Assembly: GCF_900105395.1 (NCBI RefSeq)
Contig: NZ_LT629775.1
Coordinates: forward strand, 6,351,501-6,415,500
DNA length: 64,000 bases
From: Streptomyces sp. TLI_053
Lineage (GTDB): Bacteria > Actinomycetota > Actinomycetes > Streptomycetales > Streptomycetaceae
Direction of reading: 5' to 3'
Part shown: piece by piece, positions 34,402 to 44,165 of the stretch
Numbering within the stretch: the stretch's first letter is position 1
How the letters are laid out: the number at the start of each line of letters is the position of its first letter
The notes under the pieces: generated by a model
Database searches by the model: none
The model's input: the letters and a program-made list of their open reading frames with translations, nothing else
What the model was told of the DNA's origin: nothing
Made by a program: the position numbers and the translations under genes

Positions 34402-37152
34402 TCAGGCCTCGCCGCCCGCGGCGCCCGGGTCGGCCGCCGCCACGTCGAGCAGCTGGTAGCGGTCGATCGCGTCCTTCAGCGCGCTGCGGTCGATCTTGCC
34501 CTCCTTGGCGAGCTCGGTGAGCACACCCAGCACGACCGACTGCGCGTCGATGTGGAAGAAGCGACGGGCCGCGCCGCGGGTGTCGGCGAAGCCGAAACCG
34601 TCGGCACCCAGCGACTGGTACTGCCCCGGCACCCAGCGGGCGATCTGGTCCGGCACCGCGCGCATCCAGTCGGACACGGCGACGAACGGGCCCTCGGCGC
34701 CCTGGAGCTTGCTGGTCACGTACGGGACGCGCTGCTGCTCCTCGGGGTGCAGCAGGTTGAACTCCTCGGCCTCCACCGCGTCGCGGCGCAGCTCGTTCCA
34801 GGAGGTCGCGGACCAGACGTCGGCCTTGACGTTCCACTCCTCGGCCAGGATCCGCTGGGCCTCCAGGGCCCACGGCACGGCCACGCCGGAGGCGAGGATC
34901 TGGGCCGGGATCTGGCCGGCGGTGCCGGGGGCGTACCGGTGCAGACCCTTGAGGATGCCCTCGACGTCCACGTTCTCCGGCTCGGCCGGCATCTTGATCG
35001 GCTCGTTGTAGACGGTCATGTAGTAGAACACGTCCTCGCCGTGCGGGTGCTCGGCGCTGGAGCCGTACATCCGGCGCAGACCGTCCTGCACGATGTGCGC
35101 GATCTCGAAGCCGTACGCCGGGTCGTACGCGACGACACCGGGGTTGGTCGAGGCCAGCAGGTGCGAGTGGCCGTCGGCGTGCTGCAGGCCCTCACCGGTC
35201 AGCGTGGTGCGGCCGGCGGTGGCGCCGATCACGAAGCCGCGGGCCAGCTGGTCGGCCATCTGCCAGAACTGGTCGCCGGTGCGCTGGAACCCGAACATCG
35301 AGTAGAAGACGTAGACCGGGATCAGCGGCTCGCCGTGGGTGGCGTAGGACGAGCCGGCGGCGATCAGCGAGGCGGTGCAGCCCGCCTCGGAGATGCCGTC
35401 GTGCAGCATCTGGCCGGTCGGCGACTCCTTGTAGGCCAGCAGCAGGTCGCGGTCGACCGACTCGTAGGTCTGGCCCAGCGGGTTGTAGATCTTCGCCGAC
35501 GGGAACAGCGAGTCCATGCCGAAGGTGCGGTACTCGTCGGGCGCGATCGGCACGAAGCGGTTGCCGATGCCCTTGTCCCGCATGAGGTCCTTGAGCACCC
35601 GGACGAACGCCATGGTGGTGGCGATGGTCTGGTTGCCGGAGCCCTTCTTGACCGCCTTGTACGCGTCGTCGCCCGGGAGCTCCAGCTGCCGCGGCCGCAC
35701 CTTGCGGGTCGGCACGTAGCCGCCCAGCTCCTTGCGGCGGTCGTGCATGTACTGGATCTCCTCCGAGTCACGGCCCGGGTGGTAGTAGGGCGGGTAGCCC
35801 TCCTCCAGCTGCTTGTCCGTGATCGGGAGGTGCAGGCGGTCGCGGAAGCGCTTCAGGTCCTCGACCGTCAGCTTCTTCATCTGGTGGGTCGCGTTGCGGC
35901 CCTCGAAGTTGGGGCCGAGCGTCCAGCCCTTGACCGTCTGGGCCAGGATGACCGTCGGCTGGCCCTTGTGCTCGCGGGCCGCCTTGAACGCCGCGTAGAC
36001 CTTGGCGTGGTCGTGGCCGCCGCGACCCAGGTGCTGGATCTGCTGGTCGGTCATGTTCTCGACCATCTTGCGCAGCCGCAGGTCGCCGCCGAAGAAGTTC
36101 TCGCGGATGTACGCGCCGGTCTCGGTCGCGTAGGTCTGGAACTGGCCGTCGACCGTGGTGTTCAGCTTGTTCACCAGGACGCCGTCGCGGTCCTGGGCGA
36201 GCAGCGGGTCCCAGCTGCGGTCCCAGACCAGCTTGATGACGTTCCAGCCGGCGCCGCGGAACTGCGACTCCAGCTCCTGGATGATCTTGCCGTTGCCGCG
36301 GACCGGGCCGTCGAGGCGCTGCAGGTTGCAGTTGACCACGAAGGTGAGGTTGTCCAGGCCCTCGCGGGCGGCCAGGGACAGCTGGCCGAGCGACTCGGGC
36401 TCGTCCATCTCGCCGTCGCCGAGGAAGGCGTAGACCTGCGAGTCGGAGGTGTCCTTGATGCCCCGGTGCTCCAGGTAGCGGTTCATCCGGGCCTGGTAGA
36501 TCGCGCCGAGCGGGCCGAGGCCCATCGAGACGGTCGGGAACTCCCAGAAGTCCGGCATCAGCCGCGGGTGCGGGTAGCTGGAGAGGCCGTAGGGGGCCTT
36601 CGACTTCTCCTGGCGGAAGGCGTCGAGCTGCTGCTCGGTGAGCCGGTCCAGCAGGAACGCGCGGGCGTAGATGCCGGGGGAGGCGTGACCCTGGAAGAAG
36701 ATCTGGTCGCCGGACTCGCCCTCGGCGTCCTTGCCCCGGAAGAAGTAGTTGAAGCCGACGTCGTAGAGCGACGCGGAGGAGGCGAAGGTGGCGATGTGGC
36801 CACCCACCCCGATCCCGGGGCGCTGCGCCCGGGAGACCATCACCGCGGCGTTCCAGCGGGTCGCGTTCAGGATCTTGCGCTCGATCTCCTCGTTACCGGG
36901 GAAGAACGGCTCGTCCTTGGTGGCGATGGTGTTGACGTAGTCCGTGCTGCGCATCTCGGGCACGGCGACACGCTTCTCGCGGGCGCGCTCGATCAGCCGC
37001 AGCATCAGGTAACGGGCACGCTCGCGCCCCCGCTCGTCGATGGCCGCATCGAGCGACTCCAGCCATTCCGCGGTCTCCTCGGGATCGAAGTCCGGGACCT
37101 GACTCGGAAGGCCGCCAATGATGATCGGGTTGCGATCGGATCCGGAAGCCAC
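34402..37152 (-). CDS. aceE: Pyruvate dehydrogenase E1 component, homodimeric type
   Basis: The 916-residue thiamine-diphosphate enzyme decarboxylates pyruvate and acetylates the lipoyl E2 of the PDH complex, feeding acetyl-CoA to the TCA cycle and fatty-acid synthesis. The ThDP motif starts at [14 protein letters not shown] and closes with [14 protein letters not shown]. Family segments [37 protein letters not shown] and [14 protein letters not shown]-like sequences are present. GTG is preceded by AAGGA. E2/E3 genes are not adjacent. Control may involve a 12-bp palindrome about 80 nt upstream. Confidence 0.97.
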   Translation of the reverse strand: MASGSDRNPIIIGGLPSQVPDFDPEETAEWLESLDAAIDERGRERARYLMLRLIERAREKRVAVPEMRSTDYVNTIATKDEPFFPGNEEIERKILNATRWNAAVMVSRAQRPGIGVGGHIATFASSASLYDVGFNYFFRGKDAEGESGDQIFFQGHASPGIYARAFLLDRLTEQQLDAFRQEKSKAPYGLSSYPHPRLMPDFWEFPTVSMGLGPLGAIYQARMNRYLEHRGIKDTSDSQVYAFLGDGEMDEPESLGQLSLAAREGLDNLTFVVNCNLQRLDGPVRGNGKIIQELESQFRGAGWNVIKLVWDRSWDPLLAQDRDGVLVNKLNTTVDGQFQTYATETGAYIRENFFGGDLRLRKMVENMTDQQIQHLGRGGHDHAKVYAAFKAAREHKGQPTVILAQTVKGWTLGPNFEGRNATHQMKKLTVEDLKRFRDRLHLPITDKQLEEGYPPYYHPGRDSEEIQYMHDRRKELGGYVPTRKVRPRQLELPGDDAYKAVKKGSGNQTIATTMAFVRVLKDLMRDKGIGNRFVPIAPDEYRTFGMDSLFPSAKIYNPLGQTYESVDRDLLLAYKESPTGQMLHDGISEAGCTASLIAAGSSYATHGEPLIPVYVFYSMFGFQRTGDQFWQMADQLARGFVIGATAGRTTLTGEGLQHADGHSHLLASTNPGVVAYDPAYGFEIAHIVQDGLRRMYGSSAEHPHGEDVFYYMTVYNEPIKMPAEPENVDVEGILKGLHRYAPGTAGQIPAQILASGVAVPWALEAQRILAEEWNVKADVWSATSWNELRRDAVEAEEFNLLHPEEQQRVPYVTSKLQGAEGPFVAVSDWMRAVPDQIARWVPGQYQSLGADGFGFADTRGAARRFFHIDAQSVVLGVLTELAKEGKIDRSALKDAIDRYQLLDVAAADPGAAGGEA

Positions 37153-37233
37153 GCTGTTCCTTCACTGTCGGTCGAAACTGAGGTGTGTCGCGCCGCCTCC
37201 ATCGTGCTACCGCGCTCGGAGATCCGTCATCTC

Positions 37234-37245
37234 TACCGATCGGTA
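37234..37245. promoter_or_regulatory. TACCGATCGGTA palindrome upstream of aceE
   Basis: A perfect 12-bp palindrome lies 82-93 nt upstream of the aceE start in a locally AT-richer stretch. TetR-like repressors often bind such TACCG-N-CGGTA sites. The rest of the 516-nt divergent region to the DUF3052 gene (37153-37668) shows only this site and imperfect CCGTCCG...CGGACGG symmetry near 37365-37380; no gene is supported. Confidence 0.4.
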
Positions 37246-37668
37246 ACCGTTCCGCCCAACAGAAGGAACGGTCTGGCGATGTGCGGTTCGGACAGCGTCG
37301 TCCGTGCCGCACACCCCCGGGTGTTACGAACAGAGGTGGTCCGACCTGGTTTCCCGTCCGTCCGATGGCGGACGGGCGGGGTGAGGGCCAACAGGAGACT
37401 CTACGCCCGCGTGCGCGCGGACCCGAATGCTGTTCGCATCTCGGGCGTGCGTACGGCCTGTGGACCGGGACCTCCCGAAGCATCCTTGTCTTGTGCAGAG
37501 AAGGGCAAATCGGTGTGATTCCCGACACGTCGCCCGGCGTGTCCCCCTGCGACACGTCAACCTTTGGAGGGGATCGGGGGTCGGGTACTTGCGCGAACCG
37601 CCGCGCCCGTGTGGACTACGGCCACAGCCCCGGCATGGACGCCGGGCCGAATACTGGAGGTTATTCCC

Positions 37669-38106
37669 GTGAGCGCGACCGCGGACCCCGCGGACAAGTC
37701 CAACCCGGCAGCCCGTCTCGGCTTCGACGAGGGCCAGATCATCCAGGAGCTGGGGTACGACGAAGACAGTGACCAGGACCTCCGCGAGGGCATCGAGGAG
37801 ATCACCGGGACCGATCTTGTCGACGAGGACTACGACGACGTCGCAGACGCCGTCCTGCTGTGGCACCGCGACGACGACGGAGACCTCACCGACTCCCTCG
37901 TCGACGCCCTGGAATACCTGGCGGAGGGCGGCCTGATCTGGCTGCTGACGCCCAAGACCGGCCGTGACGGCCACATCGAGGCCTCGGACATCGCCGATGC
38001 CGCGAAGACCGCGGGCCTCTCCCAGACCAGCTCGATCGCGATCGCCAAGGACTGGGCCGCCACCCGCCTGGCGACCAAGTCGACGGCCAAGCCGGCCAAG
38101 CGCTGA
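37669..38106 (+). CDS. DUF3052 family protein
   Basis: A 145-residue acidic protein of the actinobacterial DUF3052 family: NPAARLGFDEGQIIQELGYD at the start, a D/E-rich centre, LEYLAEGGLIWLLTPKTGR, and a Lys-rich tail (TKSTAKPAKR). The molecular function is unknown. The GTG start at 37669 has TGGAGG nine nt upstream. It is divergent from aceE and precedes the peroxiredoxin and Ter genes, separated from them by a terminator. Confidence 0.88.
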   Translation: MSATADPADKSNPAARLGFDEGQIIQELGYDEDSDQDLREGIEEITGTDLVDEDYDDVADAVLLWHRDDDGDLTDSLVDALEYLAEGGLIWLLTPKTGRDGHIEASDIADAAKTAGLSQTSSIAIAKDWAATRLATKSTAKPAKR

Positions 38107-38127
38107 GTCCTGCCAGGGACGGCCCCA

Positions 38128-38164
38128 CCGGGCCCCGCCGGAGCCTCCCTCCGGCGGGGCCCGG
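38128..38164 (+). terminator. Terminator after DUF3052
   Basis: Perfect 16-nt arms (CCGGGCCCCGCCGGAG and complement) around CCTCC are followed by TCCGTTTTC, 21 nt past the DUF3052 stop. Confidence 0.85.
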
Positions 38165-38355
38165 TCCGTTTTCCCGGACGGCCGTCCGGAGGGCGCCGGA
38201 ACCCGGACGGCCGAACCGTTCGCCCAGGGCGAAAGCGGTGGCCCCGGACGGCGCAGCCCTCACCCGTCCGGCTCAACCGACCTCGGCGAATGCGAGGATG
38301 GCGCTCGCCGCGTCACCCGCGCGGCCCAGTCGCGTCGAGTGGGAAAGGTCACCGC

Positions 38356-38814
38356 ATGGCCATCGAGATCGGCACCGAGGCTCCGGACTTCGAGCTCAAG
38401 AACCAGCACGGCGAGCTGGTCCGGCTCTCCGACTTCCGGGGCGCCAAGAACGTCGTCGTGGTCTTCTACCCGTTCGCGTTCACCGGTGTCTGCACCGGTG
38501 AGGTCTGCGCGATCCAGAAGGAGCTGCCGCGGCTGCAGAACGACGAGGTCCAGGTGCTGGGCGTGTCCAACGACTCGCCGTTCAGCCAGCGGATCTTCGC
38601 CGAGCAGGAGGGCCTGGACTTCCCGCTGCTCTCCGACTTCTGGCCGCACGGCGAGGTCTCCCGCGCCTACGGCGTCTTCGACGCGACCAAGGGCTGCGCC
38701 GTGCGTGGCACCTTCGTGATCGACAAGGCCGGTGTGGTCCGCTGGAGCGTCGTGAACGGCCTGCCGGACGCCCGTGACGAGCAGGAGTACCTGGCGGCCC
38801 TCGGCGCACTCTGA
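38356..38814 (+). CDS. ahpE: AhpE-type peroxiredoxin
   Basis: A 152-residue one-cysteine-type peroxiredoxin of the AhpC/TSA superfamily that reduces hydroperoxides and peroxynitrite. The peroxidatic Cys lies in FYPFAFTGVCTGEVC (first Cys, about residue 45); a nearby second Cys and a Cys in TKGCAVRG are also present. The length and start (IEIGTEAPDFELKNQHGE) match mycobacterial AhpE. AAAGG lies upstream of the ATG. Its placement before the TerD genes fits an oxidative/metal stress island. Confidence 0.9.
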   Translation: MAIEIGTEAPDFELKNQHGELVRLSDFRGAKNVVVVFYPFAFTGVCTGEVCAIQKELPRLQNDEVQVLGVSNDSPFSQRIFAEQEGLDFPLLSDFWPHGEVSRAYGVFDATKGCAVRGTFVIDKAGVVRWSVVNGLPDARDEQEYLAALGAL

Positions 38815-38851
38815 GCCCTGCGGGCACCCGGCCCGCCGGCTTCCCCGGCCT

Positions 38852-38943
38852 GCTCGGGAGCATCGCGGGGCACCGGGACCGCACGGTTCCCCGGCGCGCT
38901 CGGGAGCATCGCGGGGCACCGGGACCGCACGGTTCCCCGGCGC
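38852..38943. repeat. Two perfect tandem copies of a 46-bp unit
   Basis: Units 38852-38897 and 38898-38943 are identical, each starting GCTCGGGAGCATCGCGGGGC and ending GGTTCCCCGGCGC. A third degenerate fragment (GGCTTCCCCGGCCTGCTCGGG) precedes them. They fill much of the 252-nt gap between the peroxiredoxin and the first terD gene. Confidence 0.95.
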
Positions 38944-39066
38944 GGACGGGAACCCCGCACTACGATCGGTCCGTTGGCTGGTCAGAGGCTCGGGACGGTT
39001 CGCCGCCGGAGCTTCGGACCGCACCACGGGGGCACCGAGGAGTGCCTCCCGAATCTTGGAGGACAA

Positions 39067-39642
39067 GTGGGTGTCAGCCTGAGCAAGGGCGGCAATGTCT
39101 CGCTCACCAAGGAGGCCCCCGGCCTGACCGCCGTACTGGTCGGCCTCGGCTGGGACGTCCGCACCACCACGGGCACGGATTTCGACCTGGACGCCAGCGC
39201 TCTGCTCTGCAACGACCAGGGCAAGGTCGGCGCGGACGGCAACTTCGTCTTCTTCAACAACCTGAAGAGCCCCGACGGCTCGGTCGAGCACACCGGTGAC
39301 AACCTCACCGGTGAGGGCGAGGGCGACGACGAGGCGATCAAGGTCAACCTGGCGACCGTGCCGGCCGATGTGCAGAAGATCGTCTTCCCGGTGTCGATCT
39401 ACGACGCCGAGAACCGCTCGCAGAACTTCGGCCAGGTCCGCAACGCGTTCATCCGCGTGGTGAACCAGGCGGACAACAAGGAGCTGGCCCGGTACGACCT
39501 CACCGAGGACGCCTCCACCGAGACGGCGATGGTCTTCGGCGAGCTGTACCGCAACGGCGCCGAGTGGAAGTTCCGCGCGATCGGCCAGGGCTACGCCTCC
39601 GGCCTGCGCGGCATCGCCCAGGACTTCGGCGTCAACGTCTGA
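39067..39642 (+). CDS. terD: TerD family stress protein, copy 1
   Basis: The 191-residue TerD/CABP-fold protein begins [19 protein letters not shown], with conserved [19 protein letters not shown], the Asp/Asn-rich [15 protein letters not shown] calcium-binding motif, and [15 protein letters not shown]. TerD proteins bind Ca2+ and are involved in tellurite, metal and envelope stress and, in Streptomyces, differentiation. The GTG start is set by GGAGG five nt upstream and by family alignment. It is the first of several Ter genes here. Confidence 0.95.
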   Translation: MGVSLSKGGNVSLTKEAPGLTAVLVGLGWDVRTTTGTDFDLDASALLCNDQGKVGADGNFVFFNNLKSPDGSVEHTGDNLTGEGEGDDEAIKVNLATVPADVQKIVFPVSIYDAENRSQNFGQVRNAFIRVVNQADNKELARYDLTEDASTETAMVFGELYRNGAEWKFRAIGQGYASGLRGIAQDFGVNV

Positions 39643-39894
39643 GACGGGGCGGGGCCGGTGACGGCCCGCTGGTGAACCACGGCCGGGGCGGCCGCGGACG
39701 CGAGAGCGTCGGCGGCCGCCCCGGCCGTTCGCCTTGTGTCGGCGCGGGGTTTGCCGTGCCCGGGCTACGACCCGCTCGGCCGCACTGGAAGGATGGGAGT
39801 TCAGGAAAGTTCAGCCGGCCGGAAGGGGCCGGCCGGGGTCGCGGGGGAATAGACCTGAGATGCGCCCCGGGAGGCAAGGGAGGAAGGACCGCCA

Positions 39895-40470
39895 ATGAGT
39901 GTCACGCTCGCCAAGGGTGGCAATGTCTCGCTCACCAAGGCCGCGCCGAATCTGACGCAGGTGCAGATCGGTCTCGGCTGGGACGCCCGGTCGACGACCG
40001 GCGCGCCCTTCGACCTCGACGCGAGCGCGCTGCTGTGCTCCGGCGGCAGGGTGCTGGGCGACGAGTACTTCGTCTTCTACAACAACCTCAAGAGCCCCGA
40101 GGGCTCGGTCGAGCACACCGGCGACAACCTCACCGGTGACGGCGACGGGGACGACGAGGTCGTCCTGGTCAACCTGGACCTGGTGCCGCCGCAGGTCGAC
40201 AAGGTGGTCTTCCCGGTGTCGATCTACGACGCCGAGAACCGGGGGCAGAACTTCGGCCAGGTCCGCAACGCCTACATCCGGGTGGTCAACTCGGTGGACG
40301 GTCAGGAGATCGCCCGCTACGACCTCACCGAGGACGCGTCCAGCGAGACCGCGATGATCTTCGGCGAGCTGTACCGGTACGCCGGTGAGTGGAAGTTCCG
40401 CGCGGTGGGCCAGGGTTATGCCTCGGGCCTGCGGGGCATTGCCCTCGATTTCGGCGTAAACGTACAGTAA
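39895..40470 (+). CDS. terD: TerD family stress protein, copy 2
   Basis: A 191-residue paralogue of the preceding TerD gene, retaining [48 protein letters not shown] and the [16 protein letters not shown] end. The Ca2+-ligand Asp cluster is intact. The ATG has GGGAGGAAGG upstream. The 252-nt gap to the first TerD gene contains a GC-rich stem-loop (GGCGGCCGCGGA...GGCGGCCGCC near 39690-39722), so the two copies may be separately transcribed. Confidence 0.95.
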   Translation: MSVTLAKGGNVSLTKAAPNLTQVQIGLGWDARSTTGAPFDLDASALLCSGGRVLGDEYFVFYNNLKSPEGSVEHTGDNLTGDGDGDDEVVLVNLDLVPPQVDKVVFPVSIYDAENRGQNFGQVRNAYIRVVNSVDGQEIARYDLTEDASSETAMIFGELYRYAGEWKFRAVGQGYASGLRGIALDFGVNVQ

Positions 40471-40579
40471 AGGCCCTCACCGCCGCGATCGTCCCGTTCG
40501 GCGCCCCGGCGCGGCCGGACGCGTCCCGGCGAACGTCGACCCTCGTCGACGCCATGAACCCGAAAGGTAACCAAGTCCC

Positions 40580-41677
40580 GTGTTCCTCCGCACATTCGGC
40601 TGGTCATTCGCGATCACCATTCTCGGGCTGATCGCCGCCGGCCTGCTCTGGGGAGCCGAGGGATTCGGCATCGTGCTGATCCTCTCCATCCTGGAGATCT
40701 CCCTCTCGTTCGACAACGCGGTGGTCAACGCCACGGTGTTGAAGCGGATGAACCCGTACTGGCAGAAGATCTTCCTCACCGTCGGCGTGCTGATCGCCGT
40801 GTTCGGTATGCGGCTGATCTTCCCGCTGCTGGTCGTCGGCCTCACCGCGCACCTCAACCCGGCCACGGTCGTCGACCTCGCGCTGCACAGCGACAAGACC
40901 TACGAGGGCCTCACCTACGGCCAGTACCTGGAAGCGGCCAACCCGGCCATCGCGGCCTTCGGCGGCGTCTTCCTGCTGATGATCTTCCTCGACTTCATCT
41001 TCGAGGAGAAGGACTACAACTGGCTGGCCTGGATCGAGCGCCCGCTGGAGAAGGTCGGCAAGCTGGAGGCCTTCTCCACCGTCGTCGCCCTGGTCACCCT
41101 GCTGCTGGCGGCCAACTTCTTCGCCGGTGACCACGCCGAGACGGTCCTGCTCGCCGGCGTGCTCGGCCTCGTCACCTACCTCTCGGTGAACGGCCTCTCC
41201 TCGGTGTTCGAGGCGGGCCTGGAGGAGGAGGCCGAGAAGGAGGAGGCGCAGGAGAAGTCCGGAAAGTCCATCGTGCAGGTGGGCGGCAAGGCCGCGTTCT
41301 TCCTCTTCATGTACCTCGAGGTGCTCGACGCCTCGTTCTCCTTCGACGGTGTCGTCGGCGCGTTCGCCATCTCCAGCGACATCTTCCAGATCACCCTGGG
41401 CCTCGGCATCGGCGCGATGTACATCCGCTCGCTGACCGTCTTCCTGGTCCGCAAGGGCACCCTGGACGACTACGTCTACCTGGAGCACGGCGCGCACTAC
41501 GCGATCGGCGCGCTCGCGGTGATCCTGCTGGTCGGCATCGAGTACCACATCCCGGAGATCGTCACCGGCCTGATCGGCGTCGCCTTCATCGGCCTCGCGC
41601 TCGGCTCGTCGGTCCTGCGCAACCGCCGGGAGGGTGCCGACGGCGGGGACCGGGAACTGGTGGGCAGCGACAGCTAG
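40580..41677 (+). CDS. DUF475/TerC-superfamily integral membrane protein
   Basis: The 365-residue polytopic protein has about nine helices and two TerC-type acidic motifs within helices: LEISLSFDNAVVNA (about residue 38) and its counterpart LEVLDASFSFDGVVGAFA (about 255). TerC proteins are proposed metal exporters or metal-loading partners at the membrane and couple with TerD proteins. The GTG start has AAAGG about 12 nt upstream. An acidic cytoplasmic loop (EAGLEEEAEKEEAQEKSG) lies near residue 215. It sits 109 nt after the second TerD gene and is closed by a strong terminator. Confidence 0.92.
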   Translation: MFLRTFGWSFAITILGLIAAGLLWGAEGFGIVLILSILEISLSFDNAVVNATVLKRMNPYWQKIFLTVGVLIAVFGMRLIFPLLVVGLTAHLNPATVVDLALHSDKTYEGLTYGQYLEAANPAIAAFGGVFLLMIFLDFIFEEKDYNWLAWIERPLEKVGKLEAFSTVVALVTLLLAANFFAGDHAETVLLAGVLGLVTYLSVNGLSSVFEAGLEEEAEKEEAQEKSGKSIVQVGGKAAFFLFMYLEVLDASFSFDGVVGAFAISSDIFQITLGLGIGAMYIRSLTVFLVRKGTLDDYVYLEHGAHYAIGALAVILLVGIEYHIPEIVTGLIGVAFIGLALGSSVLRNRREGADGGDRELVGSDS

Positions 41678-41728
41678 GGCCCGTCCTGCCGGTTCCGCCC
41701 GTCCTGCCCGTCCCGCCGGTCTCCCGGC

Positions 41729-41778
41729 AAACGCCGAACGGCCGTTCCTCCCGAGTGGGGAACGGCCGTTCGGCGTTT
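41729..41778. terminator. Bidirectional terminator between DUF475 and DUF2637 genes
   Basis: Perfect 20-nt arms (41729-41748 and 41759-41778, beginning AAACGCCGAACGGCCG) enclose a 10-nt loop. The arms have A-rich 5' and T-rich 3' ends, ideal for both converging genes. Confidence 0.92.
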
Positions 41779-41846
41779 CCGGTGTCCGCGTTCCGGTGTC
41801 CGTATTCTTCCGGTGTCCGCGTTCTGCGTGCGGCGGTCGCCGCTGC

Positions 41847-43022
41847 TCAGCCGAGCTGCTGCTCGATGGCGCGCAGCTTGCGCTCCAGGGAGTCGAGCTT
41901 CGGCATCGACAGGGTGTCGTCGTCCGGCGTCAGGTCCACCGTCGAGCGGTAGGCGGACGAGGAGGACGACGAGGACGAGGTCGTCGTCGAGGACGAGAGC
42001 CTCGAGGACGAGCCCGACGAGGAGAACGAGGAGGAGGACGAGCCCGAGGCCGACTCGGAGCCGCGCGAGCGACGGGTCTCCAGGGCGCTCAGCGGGGCGG
42101 AGTCCAGCAGCGAGCCGGTGGTGCGGGAGGAGAAGGCGTCGGCCTCAACGGCTAGGGCAGGCTCCGAAGCGCTCGGGCCGTCTCCGGCAGCGGCGAGGGC
42201 GGGGACCTGGCGGCCGGCGCGGTTGCGCGACAGCATGCCGCCGGACTGGCGGGAGATCGCCTTCAGCTCGGCACGCTCGCGGCGGTCGGCGCTGCGGGCA
42301 CGCACCTTGGCGTCCAGCTTCGCCTGACGCTCCTCGCGCACCTCGTCGACGGCCTCGTCCAGGCTGCGGACGTTCTCCAGCAGCATCAGCGACCAGGCGG
42401 CGTAGGTCTCGCGGGGTGCGCGCAGCCAGCGGACGATGCGGATCTGCGGCAGCGGGCGGGGGACGAGGCCCTGCTCGCGCAGCGCGGCCTTGCGGGTCTG
42501 CTTCAGCGCGCGGTCGAAGAGGATCGCGGCCGAGATCGACATGCCGGAGAAGAACTCGGGGGCGCCGTCGTGGGACATGCCGCGCGGGGCGTGCACCCAG
42601 TTGAACCAGGCCGAGGCGACCGCGAACACCCAGACCAGCAGGCGGGAGCCGAGGGCCGCGTCACCGTGGCTGGCCTCGCGGACGGCGAGCACCGAGCAGA
42701 ACATCGCGGCGCCGTCCAGGCCGAACGGGACGAGGTACTCCCAGCCGTTCGAGAGGCCGAGGTTCTCCTTGCCGAAACCGACCAGGCCGTGGAAGGAGAG
42801 CGCGGCCGCGACGCCGGCGCAGCAGAACAGCAGGACGTAGGAGGAGATCCCGTAGACCATCTCCTTGCGTCGGCGGCGTTCCTCGCTGCGCTCCCAGGAG
42901 TCGCTGGATTCGTCCTTCCGGTTGTTGTTCTTGAAGCGCAGCGTCGCCACCAGGATGGCGGTGAACAGCAGGGCTACACCGCCGATGACGGTCCAGACCA
43001 GCTGTATGGAGGTCAGGTTCAT
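41847..43022 (-). CDS. DUF2637 membrane protein with serine-rich C-terminal tract
   Basis: A 391-residue protein with five helices in the first ~180 residues: one at the N-terminus (LVWTVIGGVALLFTAILVATL), then VYGISSYVLLFCCAGVAAAL and others in the DUF2637 region, with the family segment WVFAVASAWFNWVHAP. A charged helical region (REERQAKLDAKVRARSADRR) follows, then about 60 residues almost entirely of Ser with some Thr, and a short C-terminal coiled coil (SLERKLRAIEQQL). DUF2637 proteins in actinobacteria are often mobile-element or Spd-like. Its location in a Ter island suggests a membrane scaffold (inference). Confidence 0.85.
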   Translation of the reverse strand: MNLTSIQLVWTVIGGVALLFTAILVATLRFKNNNRKDESSDSWERSEERRRRKEMVYGISSYVLLFCCAGVAAALSFHGLVGFGKENLGLSNGWEYLVPFGLDGAAMFCSVLAVREASHGDAALGSRLLVWVFAVASAWFNWVHAPRGMSHDGAPEFFSGMSISAAILFDRALKQTRKAALREQGLVPRPLPQIRIVRWLRAPRETYAAWSLMLLENVRSLDEAVDEVREERQAKLDAKVRARSADRRERAELKAISRQSGGMLSRNRAGRQVPALAAAGDGPSASEPALAVEADAFSSRTTGSLLDSAPLSALETRRSRGSESASGSSSSSFSSSGSSSRLSSSTTTSSSSSSSSAYRSTVDLTPDDDTLSMPKLDSLERKLRAIEQQLG

Positions 43023-43366
43023 TGCGGGTCGGGCCTCGGGTTTCCGCAGGGGACAAAGGTCTCAAGTGCGACACGATGATCAGGATCCGTCCCCGGGACC
43101 GGGCCTGACTAAGCGTCGTCGTCGGACGGGTGCGCCGACGCACCCGGGCGGGCGGGCGGGACACCTGTGCGGCTAGACGATATCGCGTCCGAAGTGGCCG
43201 CATGGTACGGGAGGTGAGCTTCGCCCCGCCAATCGACCCGCCGGTGTCCGGCCGGTGTCCGGAGGGCGGCTGCGGGTAGGGGACTTCGGGTACCCGCGGG
43301 CGGGCTGATGCCCGATCATGGAGCGGCGGACCGTCAGATCGGCTGGCGCGGCTGGGGGAGGACGGC

Positions 43367-44095
43367 ATGGCCTCGATTTGGGAGTACCTGCGCGGAGAGC
43401 GGAACACGCTCGACCCGGGTGGCCAGTTCAAGGTCACCCTGACCAAGTCCTCGCCGCACCACGCGATCACCGGTGCGGCGGCGACCACCGGCTACCTCTA
43501 CGTCAACCTGCACTGGACCACCCGGATAGGAGCCCCGAGGGCGAGCGCCAGGGACTCCCTGCGGCGGGTGTTCAGCCCCCGCATCCTCAGCCCGATGGAG
43601 CCGGACTCCAGCCAGAACGCCCAGGTCAACGTGGACCTCGACCTGGCCTGCATGTACGAGCTGACCGACGGCAAGCGGGGCGTGGTGCAGCCGCTGGGCG
43701 GCTTCTTCGGTGACCTCCGGAACCCGCCGTACATCAAGCTCAGCGGCGACGACCAGTACGGCGCGCCGTCCGGCGAGACGATGTACGTCAACCTGGAGAA
43801 GAAGGACCAGTTCAAGCGGCTGCTGATCTTCGTGTACATCTACGACGGCACGCCGGCCTTCGAGCAGACCAACGCGGTGGTGACGATCGTGCCGCAGTCC
43901 GGGCCGCGGATCGAGGTCCACCTGGAGGAGCGGGCGCCGGCGGCCCGCTCCTGTGCGGTGGTGCTGATCGAGAACACCGGTGACAACACCCTCACGGTGC
44001 GGCGCGAGGTGCGGTACGTGAACGGGTTCCAGGCGGACATCGACCGGCTGTACGGCTTCGGGATGCAGTGGCAGCGCGGGTACAAGTCGGAGTGA
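43367..44095 (+). CDS. TerA-like member of the TerD superfamily
   Basis: A 242-residue protein distantly related to TerD. It has the pattern VNVDLDLACMYELTDGKRGVVQPLG, YIKLSGDDQYGAPSGETMYVNL, LLIFVYIYDGTPAF and a C-terminal YVNGFQADIDRLYGFGMQW. This matches the TerA-like group more than canonical TerD. A bound Ca2+ is plausible from the DD/E residues but not certain. The ATG has GGGGGAGGA upstream. Divergent from the DUF2637 gene across 344 nt that contain a GGGTGCG/CGCACCC hairpin (43128-43145) but no gene. Confidence 0.8.
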   Translation: MASIWEYLRGERNTLDPGGQFKVTLTKSSPHHAITGAAATTGYLYVNLHWTTRIGAPRASARDSLRRVFSPRILSPMEPDSSQNAQVNVDLDLACMYELTDGKRGVVQPLGGFFGDLRNPPYIKLSGDDQYGAPSGETMYVNLEKKDQFKRLLIFVYIYDGTPAFEQTNAVVTIVPQSGPRIEVHLEERAPAARSCAVVLIENTGDNTLTVRREVRYVNGFQADIDRLYGFGMQWQRGYKSE

Positions 44096-44165
44096 GACCG
44101 GGGCGGACGCCTCCGGGGGGGCGTGGTTCTCGCCGTCGCGCGGGGCGGGGCGGGGCGGGGCGGCT

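Noticed and set aside
34552-37518. A 988-residue open frame opposite aceE
   Set aside because: It mirrors the aceE codons on the other strand and has no recognisable motif, while aceE itself is unmistakable.
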